Translations under genes and position numbers: made by a program
NCBI GenBank assembly: GCA_001871165.1
Contig: MNUT01000027.1
Location: 1-48,681, forward strand
DNA: 48,681 bases
Reading direction: 5' to 3'
From: Candidatus Falkowbacteria bacterium CG1_02_37_21
Lineage (GTDB): Bacteria; Patescibacteriota; Patescibacteriia; Patescibacteriales; UBA12465
Notes under the pieces: generated by a model
Database searches by the model: none
What the model was told of the DNA's origin: nothing
Seen by the model: the letters and a program-made list of their open reading frames with translations, nothing else
Part shown: in pieces, positions 34,935 to 41,403 of the stretch
Layout: each line of letters opens with the position of its first letter
How positions within the stretch are numbered: the first letter of the stretch is position 1

Positions 34935-35123
34935 CGTGCTAGCACGATGTTGCGATGGGGGATTTGAACTAGTTGGAAGCGAGACACGAGAGACGGCGGA
35001 AGCCGGAGCGAGTGGACGAGCGTCGGACGAAGCTCCGGGGGAGCTTTGGACGCCAACTTTGGACAAGTGAGCTCCGCCCGTTAGGGGGCGGAGCGAGCGC
35101 GCAAATCCCCGCCTTCGCCACCA
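34935..35123. other. GC-rich structured non-coding element in a 327-base gene-free gap; ends resemble tRNA 3' halves
   Basis: The gap 34891-35217 holds no open reading frame that I would call a gene. Its core is clearly more GC-rich than the surroundings and full of inverted repeats: the palindrome CGTGCTAGCACG (34935-34946), CCGGAGC/GCTCCGG (35003-35009 and 35032-35038), GCTCCGCCC/GGGCGGAGC (35071-35079 and 35086-35094), and AGTTGG/CCAACT (34971-34976 and 35053-35058). The two ends are imperfect inverted repeats of each other (TTGCGATGGGGGATTTG at 34950-34966 against the complement of the stretch ending TTCGCCA near 35121), and each looks like a tRNA T-arm plus acceptor 3' half. It reads as a structured RNA, a tRNA-derived remnant or a MITE-like element. 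It lies just before the promoter of the DUF5320 gene. Confidence 0.6.
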
Positions 35124-35125
35124 AT

Positions 35126-35154
35126 TTGACTTAATATAGTTATGGGTATATACT
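35126..35154 (+). promoter_or_regulatory. Promoter of the DUF5320 gene group
   Basis: TTGACT (35126-35131), 17 bases, TATACT (35149-35154). The -10 lies inside a 20-base near-perfect palindrome. The leader to the ATG at 35218 is about 57 bases. Confidence 0.7.
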
Positions 35155-35159
35155 CATAA
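35140..35159. promoter_or_regulatory. Operator-like palindrome on the DUF5320 promoter
   Basis: TTATGGGTATATACTCATAA is a palindrome with nine of ten base pairs matched (only G45/T54 fail). It covers the -10 box, so a dimeric repressor bound here would block transcription. It is unlike the palindrome at 35551-35564. Confidence 0.55.
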
Positions 35160-35217
35160 TAGGCAATAGATTAGAAAGGTCGTATTGTCCATTATTAATA
35201 ATTTAAAATATAAACAT

Positions 35218-35484
35218 ATGCCTAACTTAGATGAAACTGGTCCTATGGGCCAAGGTGCCGGAATGGGCCGGAGAATGGGTAATTGCGGAACTGGTCAGGG
35301 AATGGGCTTCGGTAGTGGAATGGGAAGAGGGCAAGGTTGTCAGACTGGCTACGCTTTCGGTTCTCGGAGATTTATCTCTAATAAAAATGAAATGGCCTCT
35401 CTGGAATATAGAGAGAAAGCTCTTGAAGAAGAGTTAGCCTTTATTCGCGAGGAAAAGTCCGCCCTCAAAGGCCAAGAAAAATAA
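35218..35484 (+). CDS. Small Gly/Met-rich protein of the DUF5320 type
   Basis: This is an 88-residue protein. The N-terminal half is a low-complexity series of Gly-Met-Gly units (TGPMGQGAGMGRRMGNCG, GMGFGSGMGRGQGCQTG) with two cysteines; the C-terminal third is a charged helix (EYREKALEEELAFIREEKSALKG). This matches the DUF5320 pattern, usually found beside DUF134 and iron-sulfur or NifX-like genes, as here. Its function is unknown; metal or redox sensing or binding is only suggested by context. I use the ATG at 35218 (MPNLDETGPM) in place of an upstream TTG at 35185. A long terminator hairpin immediately follows. Confidence 0.8.
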   Translation: MPNLDETGPMGQGAGMGRRMGNCGTGQGMGFGSGMGRGQGCQTGYAFGSRRFISNKNEMASLEYREKALEEELAFIREEKSALKGQEK

Positions 35485-35538
35485 AAGAAGGCTTGGGAAC
35501 CGGCCTCTTAGGAAAAAGAGGTCGGACAGCCTTCTTTT
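35483..35538 (+). terminator. Long two-part hairpin terminator after the DUF5320 gene
   Basis: Outer stem AAAAGAAGGCT (35483-35493) pairs with AGCCTTCTTTT (35528-35538), enclosing a second stem CCGGCCTCTT / AAGAGGTCGG. The stem runs into a T-run (TTCTTTTA), so it is a good intrinsic terminator. It ends two bases before the next promoter. Confidence 0.85.
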
Positions 35539-35539
35539 A

Positions 35540-35568
35540 TGGAGATATCTTAGCAAATTTGCTATAAT
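35540..35568 (+). promoter_or_regulatory. Promoter of the DUF134 gene, near-leaderless
   Basis: TGGAGA (35540-35545), 17 bases, TATAAT (35563-35568). The -10 ends ten bases before the ATG at 35579, so the leader is only a few bases. Confidence 0.6.
35551..35564. promoter_or_regulatory. Perfect 14-base palindrome on the DUF134 promoter, operator candidate
   Basis: TAGCAAATTTGCTA is a perfect palindrome that fills the spacer and touches the -10. Because the gene encodes a small helix-turn-helix protein, negative autoregulation is a reasonable inference. Confidence 0.6.
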
Positions 35569-35578
35569 TTGAATATAT

Positions 35579-35854
35579 ATGTCTAGACCAAGGCTTAATC
35601 GAAAAATAGGATTTAATCCCGCCGTTACTTATTTTAAACCTCAAGGAATACCTATGAGGAATCTTGAAATTGTAGAACTCACTACTGAAGAAATGGAGGC
35701 TTATCGTTTGCGCCATAGTCGTGGTCTTGATCAAAAACAAGCTGCCGAAAAAATGCACACTTCAGCTAGTACTTATCAAAGAATATTGTATTTAGCTTAT
35801 GAAAAAATAGCAGATGCTCTCGTGAATGGTAAGGCCATTAAAATAATTAAATAG
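35579..35854 (+). CDS. DUF134 family helix-turn-helix protein
   Basis: This is a 91-residue DNA-binding-type protein. It has the family arrangement: an Arg-rich start MSRPRLNRKI, then YFKPQGIPMRNLEIVELTTEEMEAYRL and the helix-turn-helix GLDQKQAAEKMHTSASTYQRIL (split over about 47-69), ending in ADALVNGKAIKI. DUF134 proteins are sigma-like or HTH regulators often beside DUF5320 and NifX/iron-sulfur genes. It is likely to control this small group, with the palindrome over its promoter as a candidate binding site. The next gene (cupin) begins 21 bases downstream. Confidence 0.88.
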   Translation: MSRPRLNRKIGFNPAVTYFKPQGIPMRNLEIVELTTEEMEAYRLRHSRGLDQKQAAEKMHTSASTYQRILYLAYEKIADALVNGKAIKIIK

Positions 35855-35875
35855 CTTTAAATTAATTTTAAATGT

Positions 35876-36274
35876 ATGAATGGATTTAATGCAAATATTG
35901 AAGAAGCTACTTTAGATAACAATTACTTTCGTAAAGTCTTATACTCAGGCCAGCATAGTCAATTAGTTTTGATGTCGTTACGTCCAGGAGAAGATATTGG
36001 CTCAGAAATTCATGCCGACAATGACCAGTTCTTTCGTTTTGAAAAAGGACAGGGGAAATGTATAATTGACGGCCATGAATATTCGGTACAGGATGGCTCA
36101 GCCGTAATTATTCCAGCCGGATCAGAACATAATATTATTAATGTTTCGGAAACGGAAGATTTAAAATTATATACTATTTATTCCCCGGCTCATCATAAAG
36201 ATCAAATAATACATAAGACAAAAGAAGAGGCGGAAGCCAATGATGAAGAATTTAATGGTCAGACAACGGAATAA
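35876..36274 (+). CDS. Cupin-domain protein
   Basis: This is a 132-residue single-cupin protein. The two cupin motifs are visible: GEDIGSEIHADNDQFFRFEKGQG (first, His ligand in EIH, with Asp/Gln following and Glu) and DGSAVIIPAGSEHNIIN (second, His in EHN). The metal site is therefore mostly intact. Small cupins of this type bind a metal and may isomerise, oxidise or sense small molecules; no function can be fixed. It probably shares a transcript with the DUF134 gene. Confidence 0.9.
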   Translation: MNGFNANIEEATLDNNYFRKVLYSGQHSQLVLMSLRPGEDIGSEIHADNDQFFRFEKGQGKCIIDGHEYSVQDGSAVIIPAGSEHNIINVSETEDLKLYTIYSPAHHKDQIIHKTKEEAEANDEEFNGQTTE

Positions 36275-36296
36275 GTCGTCTTAATGGATAGTCTGG

Positions 36297-36317
36297 AATT
36301 TAGAGAGTCTAATTTTT
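36297..36317. terminator. Weak hairpin between the cupin and DUF389 genes
   Basis: AATTTAGA, three-base loop GAG, TCTAATT with a bulged T, followed by a run of T's. It partly overlaps the end of the minus-strand gene, and the stem is short, so it is a weak candidate. Confidence 0.35.
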
Positions 36318-37010
36318 TTCTTCCAGCTTTATTTCTTCTACAATTTTTTTGGTAGATTTATAAAAACCCATAACCATAAAGATTATCCAACTTCCGATAA
36401 TAATACCAAGAACGTTAAGAAAATAAACGTGTAGAGCTTCTTGAAATACTATAAAATTTTGGACCGATAAAGCTAAGCCCATAACTGTTAGAGGGGGGAG
36501 TAAAGCAACAGTGATGGCTACGCCCGGTAGGGAGCTATTTAAATCTTTTTTGACCCAGGTAAAGCTACCGGCCGCCCCAGCGGCGATAGGAATGAAAAAG
36601 GCTGTGTAATCCACGGCTTTCATTATTTCAATGAGATTAATTTGTGTTAGAGAAAAATTGGCGATGAGACCCAGTGTATACGAAACAATTAAAGAAACTA
36701 AAGCAGAAACTATAAAAATTCTTATTGATCTAAAAAATACTTTTAAATTAAAAATGGTGAGTGATAGAGAAATTGATAGAATCGGAGATAAGAGAGGGGC
36801 AACTAACATACCGCCGATAGTCAGGATAATATTATTTTTTAACAAACCAATAGTCACGATAAAAGTGGAGAGCACTATAAGTAAATAAAATCCTGCCTTT
36901 AAAGATGAGGAATCTATAATTGTTTTGCATAATTCATCGCGTTCGTTTTTACTGGCTCCCAGAGAGTTACTGTGGTTATTACTAAAAATGAGGGTTTTTA
37001 CATTGAACAT
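36309..37010 (-). CDS. DUF389 family integral membrane protein
   Basis: This is a 233-residue membrane protein with about six hydrophobic helices. GGMLVAPLLSPILSISLSL near the start and AAGAAGSF and PGVAITVALLPPLTVMGLAL in the middle are the DUF389 signature. Its function is unknown. I start at the ATG at 37010 (MFNVKTLIF), because a further upstream in-frame ATG at 37061 coincides with the -35 box of its promoter. It is transcribed toward the cupin gene and separate from the glycosylation operon that lies behind it. Confidence 0.88.
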   Translation of the reverse strand: MFNVKTLIFSNNHSNSLGASKNERDELCKTIIDSSSLKAGFYLLIVLSTFIVTIGLLKNNIILTIGGMLVAPLLSPILSISLSLTIFNLKVFFRSIRIFIVSALVSLIVSYTLGLIANFSLTQINLIEIMKAVDYTAFFIPIAAGAAGSFTWVKKDLNSSLPGVAITVALLPPLTVMGLALSVQNFIVFQEALHVYFLNVLGIIIGSWIIFMVMGFYKSTKKIVEEIKLEEKN

Positions 37011-37032
37011 ATTTATATAATATTTTTCTTTT

Positions 37033-37061
37033 ATTCTATCATTTTTGCTGGAAATAAACAA
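37033..37061 (-). promoter_or_regulatory. Promoter of the DUF389 gene
   Basis: On the minus strand TTGTTT (37061-37056), 17 bases, extended -10 TGA-TAGAAT (hexamer 37038-37033). The leader to 37010 is about 16 bases, and the position rules out the earlier start at 37061. Confidence 0.55.
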
Positions 37062-37099
37062 AAAATAGCCAAATCCTATTTTTATTTTTTTAGATGTTT

Positions 37100-38155
37100 T
37101 TAGATTAGTTTGCTTATTACTCGGATTAAGTCTTGTTTGTCTCCGGGTTGGAAAAATTCATCTTCTGGTTTCATGAGCTCCGGAATGCCGCCGAGCTTAG
37201 CCGCGATTATCTTCAAGTCAGCCGCTTGACCGCCGTAGATGACGGTAGGAGAGTTTTCATAGCATAAGGAGGGAACAATCAGACAATCATTTAATTTTTT
37301 AATTTTGTCAGTTTCTTCGTAGCTGAGGGGACCTAAAAATTTAATTCTTGAGTCGTTGGCCGCTAATTGGCGGGCGGTTGCCAAATCTTTACCGCCGCCT
37401 CTAATAGCAATGTTTAGAGTTAGCTCGGCGCCCGGTATTTTTTTAAAACTATCAATCAAAAAGAGAATACCTTTTTGTTCTTCGATTTGGCCGATGAAGA
37501 GAAAATTTTTGGCCGGGTTATTTTTAGTTGTAATAGCATTAGTGCTTTGAGGCCAAACAAAAGGTTTGAATAAGAGTTCGGAGTTCTTAAAAAAACCGTT
37601 ATTACTATGCATGTCCAGTAGCCAGCGGGAAGGTGAAATCACGCGCTGAGGAGAGCCGATAATATTTTTACTCCAGTATTGATACAGACGAGCAGTCGGA
37701 CTAGAAATTTTTTTTTCTTGGCCCCAAATCATTAAACCGGAGGGATGGAGAAGTTGTATATCATGCAAAAAATGTTCGTGTCTTATTTTTAAACTATGTA
37801 TGGCGCGGACACTAAGCAAGCCGAGTCCCATTAAATTATGGGTAATTGCTAAGTCCGGTTTTTCTTGCTCTAATATTTTTTTGATTTTGTAATATTTGGC
37901 GACAGAAAAGAGGTTGGCAATTTGCCAGACCAGGCGATAAGCTAGGGAATGTTGTGATAAATTATAAAATTCGGAAGCTAGGTGATAGATTTTTAATTTA
38001 TTGTCTGCTTGCGGTTTTTGACTAGCCGGACAAGTACTGATTAAAAAGACTTTATGCCCCTGTTCTTGGTAATTATTTGCCATCATAGCGACCGCTGTTT
38101 CTGCGCCGCCGTGACTAAATTCCCCGTAAAGATTATGTAGAATTACAATTTTCAT
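37100..38155 (-). CDS. Family 4 glycosyltransferase
   Basis: This is a 351-residue GT-B enzyme. The N-terminus has HNLYGEFSHGGAETAVAMMAN, a common acceptor-domain start, and the donor domain has FLFIGQIEEQKGILFLIDSF, then CYENSPTVIYGGQAADLKIIAAKLGGIPELM in place of the usual EX7E region (Glu and the second Glu are weakly conserved). It overlaps the upstream GT4 gene by four bases (ATGA), so translation is coupled. The sugar and acceptor are unknown. It is the last gene of the minus-strand glycosylation operon. Confidence 0.9.
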   Translation of the reverse strand: MKIVILHNLYGEFSHGGAETAVAMMANNYQEQGHKVFLISTCPASQKPQADNKLKIYHLASEFYNLSQHSLAYRLVWQIANLFSVAKYYKIKKILEQEKPDLAITHNLMGLGLLSVRAIHSLKIRHEHFLHDIQLLHPSGLMIWGQEKKISSPTARLYQYWSKNIIGSPQRVISPSRWLLDMHSNNGFFKNSELLFKPFVWPQSTNAITTKNNPAKNFLFIGQIEEQKGILFLIDSFKKIPGAELTLNIAIRGGGKDLATARQLAANDSRIKFLGPLSYEETDKIKKLNDCLIVPSLCYENSPTVIYGGQAADLKIIAAKLGGIPELMKPEDEFFQPGDKQDLIRVISKLI

Positions 38156-39285
38156 ACCTTAAACAATTTTTTCAGATTTTTTTGCATTAAGTGCCAGTCG
38201 TATTTATTTTTTGCTAAAAGTCGGGCCGCTTGTGCCATTTCTCGGCGCTTATCCTCATTATCTAGAATATAGTCCAATTTATTTTTTAAATCGGCGGCAC
38301 TGCCCGGTGCTACTAATAAGCCCTCTTTGTTATTATTAAAGACACGACGCACTCCCGTTAAATCGGAGGCAATCACCGGTACACCACAAGCGAGGGCCTC
38401 AATTAAAACCAAGCCAAAAGCTTCATTGCTGTTAATTGAGGGAAGAAGTAATAAATCGGAATTTTGGTAGGAACGAATTAGCTCGGTTTCGCTCAGTCGT
38501 CCGGCAAATTCAATTTTTTTGCTTAGTCCTAGGGTGTCCGCCATTTTTTCATAGTCGGCGCGGCGATTACCGTCACCGATTATTTTTAAGCGCCAACTTT
38601 TAGCCGTTAGGCCGGATAAGGCACGAAACATGACGTCAATTCCTTTGAAATAATGGGCGTCGTCTAAACCGCCGACGAATAATAAATCCAGGCGGCTTTT
38701 TTTAATGAAGTGGTCATTAATATAATGAATAATTTCTTTGGTCTGTTGTAAAAGAGGATTAGTACTTGTTTGGTTGATAATTTTAGGTTGAAATTTTTTC
38801 AAGTCAATACCGAAGGGAATTTCCCGAAATTTTTCCGGATAAGAATGATAATATTTCTTGATGTTACTGGTTTTTATATAGTCTAAACTGGCGCTAACAA
38901 TATATTCTGCTTGGCTAAACAGGGAACGTCTAATTAAACGGCTGGGCCAAGAGGCAATCTTAGCAAAAAGGCTAAGATTTTTAACATCCATGTGGTAGTG
39001 AATGATAAGTTTGGGACGTTTGGGGGCGAAAGATTTTAATAACCAAATTATTTCTGCCGTACCAAAGAAGGGATAATGTAAATAAATATAATCAAAGCGG
39101 GGTAATAGCCAAAGCAATTGTGGCAAAAAAGCGCCGTAGCCGTATTTGAGCCAAGGCGAAACGGAATCGGGATTAAAATTTACAATTTCATGTTCGTCGC
39201 CGAGGAGTTGTTCCGTTAGGCGCGCGCCGGTGGCGATACCGCCGGTGGCGAGAGGCGAAACACAAGCGACCTGAGCAATACGCAT
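38152..39285 (-). CDS. Family 4 glycosyltransferase
   Basis: This is a 377-residue GT-B enzyme with a standard donor site: FAGRLSETELIRSYQNSD, then NEAFGLVLIEALACGVPVIASD (EX7E as EAFGLVLIE). The N-terminus MRIAQVACVSPLATGGIATGA fits the acceptor domain. It starts immediately after the DUF2304 gene stop and ends in a four-base overlap with the next GT4 gene. Two successive GT4 enzymes suggest two sugar additions in the same glycan. Confidence 0.94.
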   Translation of the reverse strand: MRIAQVACVSPLATGGIATGARLTEQLLGDEHEIVNFNPDSVSPWLKYGYGAFLPQLLWLLPRFDYIYLHYPFFGTAEIIWLLKSFAPKRPKLIIHYHMDVKNLSLFAKIASWPSRLIRRSLFSQAEYIVSASLDYIKTSNIKKYYHSYPEKFREIPFGIDLKKFQPKIINQTSTNPLLQQTKEIIHYINDHFIKKSRLDLLFVGGLDDAHYFKGIDVMFRALSGLTAKSWRLKIIGDGNRRADYEKMADTLGLSKKIEFAGRLSETELIRSYQNSDLLLLPSINSNEAFGLVLIEALACGVPVIASDLTGVRRVFNNNKEGLLVAPGSAADLKNKLDYILDNEDKRREMAQAARLLAKNKYDWHLMQKNLKKLFKV

Positions 39286-39609
39286 TTATTTTTTATTTAA
39301 AGTTAATTGTCGAACTACTTCTGTTAAATTTTTATCAAGCTTAGCTAGGTTGAGGCGAAGACGGAAAACTAAATAGAAGAGGGCGAGGACGGATAAGTAC
39401 AGTAAAAAGTTGATACCACTCATGGAAAAACCGAAATAGGCGACAAAGCGATCAATAAATTTAATAAAGATAATGGAAATAGCGGCTAAAATCCAGAAAG
39501 ATAGCCATAAGTAAAGTTCGTTACTACCAATTTCTTGACGATTTTTTTGACGGACAAGACGAGAAATAAACAAGAAAATTATAATTAAGGCGATAATTTG
39601 TTGTAGCAT
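39286..39609 (-). CDS. DUF2304 family small membrane protein
   Basis: This is a 107-residue protein with three hydrophobic helices (residues 1-16, 30-48 and 62-83) and a basic/coiled tail. Together with the GT2 gene directly upstream, this is the usual DUF2304 arrangement, in which the two are adjacent and may form a membrane complex. It is not enzymatically characterised. The gap to the GT2 gene is two bases. Confidence 0.83.
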   Translation of the reverse strand: MLQQIIALIIIFLFISRLVRQKNRQEIGSNELYLWLSFWILAAISIIFIKFIDRFVAYFGFSMSGINFLLYLSVLALFYLVFRLRLNLAKLDKNLTEVVRQLTLNKK

Positions 39610-39611
39610 AT

Positions 39612-40274
39612 TTATTTGATTATTTTATGGATGAGGAGGTCTTTGACGATTTTTAAACCGCCGGAAAATTTTTGTCCGAATTCGTGATAAAGAACAGTAA
39701 CGGAAATTTCTTTAATTTTTAATTGAGCGGCCTGAGCTTTAGCTTGTATTTCGGTGGCATGAGCCATTTCACGGTTGCTAATTTTTATTGCTTGAGCGGC
39801 TTGGCGATTTAAAGCTCGAAAACCATTTTGGGGGTCGCTAAGTTTTAAGCCTAAAAAAAGACGATTAAAAATTCGCGCCAAGGGGAGAAGCAGCTGTTGT
39901 TTTAAAAATGGTAGCTGTGATTTTTTTTTCAGAAAACGAGAACCGAAGACAATATCGGCTTGACCACTGATAATCGGGGCGGCCATTTCTGGAATTTCTG
40001 AGGCTAGAAACTGATCATCGGCGTCAAAGTGAATAATGATGTCACTGCCGTGTTCTAGAGCGTAGTCATTGCCGGTTTGCAGGGATGCGCCTTGACCGCG
40101 GTTAATCGGGTGACGTAAGACTGTAGCCCCGGCAGCAGTCGCCAGCTGAGCGGTGTTATCAGAGGAACAATCGTCTACCACAATAATTTCCGCGACGTAA
40201 GGTCGGACATCAGACACGACTTTGACGATGTTTTTAGCTTCGTTAAAAGCCGGGATAACACAACTGATCTTCAT
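39612..40274 (-). CDS. Family 2 glycosyltransferase, DPM1/GtrB-like
   Basis: This is a 220-residue GT-A enzyme with VIPAFNEAKNI at the N-terminus, VVDDCSSDN (33-40; Asp34 and Asp35), DADDQ (84-88) and FGSRFL, and LSDPQNGFRALNR in the acceptor region. There is no C-terminal transmembrane domain, so the adjoining DUF2304 protein may anchor it (inference). It likely makes a polyprenyl-phosphate sugar. It is 10 bases after the ATPase-like gene. Confidence 0.9.
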   Translation of the reverse strand: MKISCVIPAFNEAKNIVKVVSDVRPYVAEIIVVDDCSSDNTAQLATAAGATVLRHPINRGQGASLQTGNDYALEHGSDIIIHFDADDQFLASEIPEMAAPIISGQADIVFGSRFLKKKSQLPFLKQQLLLPLARIFNRLFLGLKLSDPQNGFRALNRQAAQAIKISNREMAHATEIQAKAQAAQLKIKEISVTVLYHEFGQKFSGGLKIVKDLLIHKIIK

Positions 40275-40284
40275 AAAATTTCTT

Positions 40285-41325
40285 TTACAATATTCCTGCG
40301 CGAGTCTTTTTCTGGCGATCCGTTTCCAGGGTCGGCCAATCTTCTTTTAGTAGTCGTGCCTGTAGTCTCTCTTGAAATTTTGTTGCCGTCAAGTCTTTTT
40401 CCTTAGAGTCTAATAAGAATTTTTTTATTTTTTTTGATAAACTAAAAGTTTCAAAAATTCCGATATTTTGTCTGAGTCCTGATTTTATGAGGCGGGATTT
40501 TTTTAGGGGGACTAATTTTTGGTTAATAATTAGTTTAAGAGTATCTAATTTTAGGCGTAATGGTAGCTGGATTTTAAAAATTTTATTAAGAGTAGAGAGG
40601 GAGTCTGGTGCGGTGAGTGTGATTATCACTAGGCGGCCACTAGTAGCGACTTGGATAGCTTCAGTCAGCATATTTTTTTCATCACAGTCATCTACCGCAA
40701 TAATATCTACGTCATGTTGCCTAATTTTATTCCAATTAGAGATATTAAGGTTTAAATAATTTATACCGGCTAGAGAGGCACTAATATTTTTTGCTTTTTC
40801 AGTATTTTTTACTTCTTTGTCAAATAAATATATGTTTTTGTCCGTTTGCTTGATATCAGACAAAATGGCGTGCAGAGTAGCGCTTTTTCCATTACCGGCC
40901 GGGGCACTAATAACTATTAAACCGCGGCCGCGACGAATAGTTTTTTCAATTTTTTGGCGGTCAGTGGTTTGTAGGCCCAGTTGTTTAAAATACCAAGTAG
41001 GCGTGGAACGTCGGATAATATCAATAATTATTTTTTCCCCTTCAGCGGCCGGTAAAACACTGAGATAAAAATTTAAACGAAATTTAGGGTCATTAATCTT
41101 ATAATATTTTTTAGCGAGTAATTCTCCCTCCGTTAAACCCAAAATTTGTCGTAAATTTTCCAAAAAAGACTTCTCCAATTTCTTTGGGAAAGATAAGTCA
41201 CGTCGGATTTCATTAGGGAAGTTATAATGCAAAGCGACGCGATCTTTCTGGCTGGTGATTACCAGGCCGCTCGCCCCCTCGGCGTGTGCGTAATGAAAAA
41301 TATTGTTGACAATTTTTTTACTCAT
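40285..41325 (-). CDS. Degenerate PilB/GspE-like secretion ATPase paralogue
   Basis: This is a 346-residue protein with the architecture of type II/IV secretion ATPases but eroded motifs. The Walker A is present as APAGNGKSAT (Lys147), and an AVDDCDE segment (around 212) stands where the Walker B MVGEIRD would be. The N-terminal part has AHAEGASGLVI in place of the usual ASDIHIEP Asp box. The tetracysteine zinc site of PilB is absent, and the C-terminal region is short. It may be an inactive or altered ATPase. It heads a glycosylation operon rather than a pilus operon, which is unusual, and its promoter lies at 41335. Confidence 0.8.
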   Translation of the reverse strand: MSKKIVNNIFHYAHAEGASGLVITSQKDRVALHYNFPNEIRRDLSFPKKLEKSFLENLRQILGLTEGELLAKKYYKINDPKFRLNFYLSVLPAAEGEKIIIDIIRRSTPTWYFKQLGLQTTDRQKIEKTIRRGRGLIVISAPAGNGKSATLHAILSDIKQTDKNIYLFDKEVKNTEKAKNISASLAGINYLNLNISNWNKIRQHDVDIIAVDDCDEKNMLTEAIQVATSGRLVIITLTAPDSLSTLNKIFKIQLPLRLKLDTLKLIINQKLVPLKKSRLIKSGLRQNIGIFETFSLSKKIKKFLLDSKEKDLTATKFQERLQARLLKEDWPTLETDRQKKTRAGIL

Positions 41326-41334
41326 ATTGTTATA

Positions 41335-41340
41335 ATTATA
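41335..41340 (-). promoter_or_regulatory. Extended -10 of the PilB-like / glycosylation operon, near-leaderless
   Basis: On the minus strand TGC-TATAAT (hexamer 41340-41335) stands nine bases before the ATG at 41325. The -35 (TTTAAA, 41363-41358) has four matches to consensus. Confidence 0.55.
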
Positions 41341-41369
41341 GCATAGTTTTGTATTGTTTTAAAATGTGA

Positions 41370-41375
41370 TAAACT
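41370..41375 (+). promoter_or_regulatory. Possible extended -10 for the plus-strand cell-wall cluster
   Basis: TGA-TAAACT (hexamer 41370-41375) is preceded by a poor -35 (TTTTGT). It is the only candidate seen in the 78-base divergent gap before the gene at 41404. Confidence 0.3.
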
Positions 41376-41403
41376 AAAAATAAGCTCTTAATAAGCATTT
41401 TTT

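Noticed and set aside
34951-35123. Possible tRNA or tmRNA gene in the GC-rich gap
   Set aside because: The ends look like T-arm and acceptor 3' halves with a CCA-like tail, but the 5' acceptor pairing fails (about 5 of 7), the T-stem does not pair, there is no convincing D or anticodon arm, and the length of about 170 bases is wrong for a tRNA. No tmRNA tag frame or GGxTTCGAC start was seen.
35185-35217. TTG start of the DUF5320 gene
   Set aside because: The first 11 residues (SIINNLKYKH) are not part of the family; MPNLDETGPM at 35218 is the family-like start.
37011-37061. Upstream start of the DUF389 gene
   Set aside because: The ATG at 37061 coincides with the -35 box of the promoter at 37033-37061, and the extra 17 residues are hydrophilic and not family-like.
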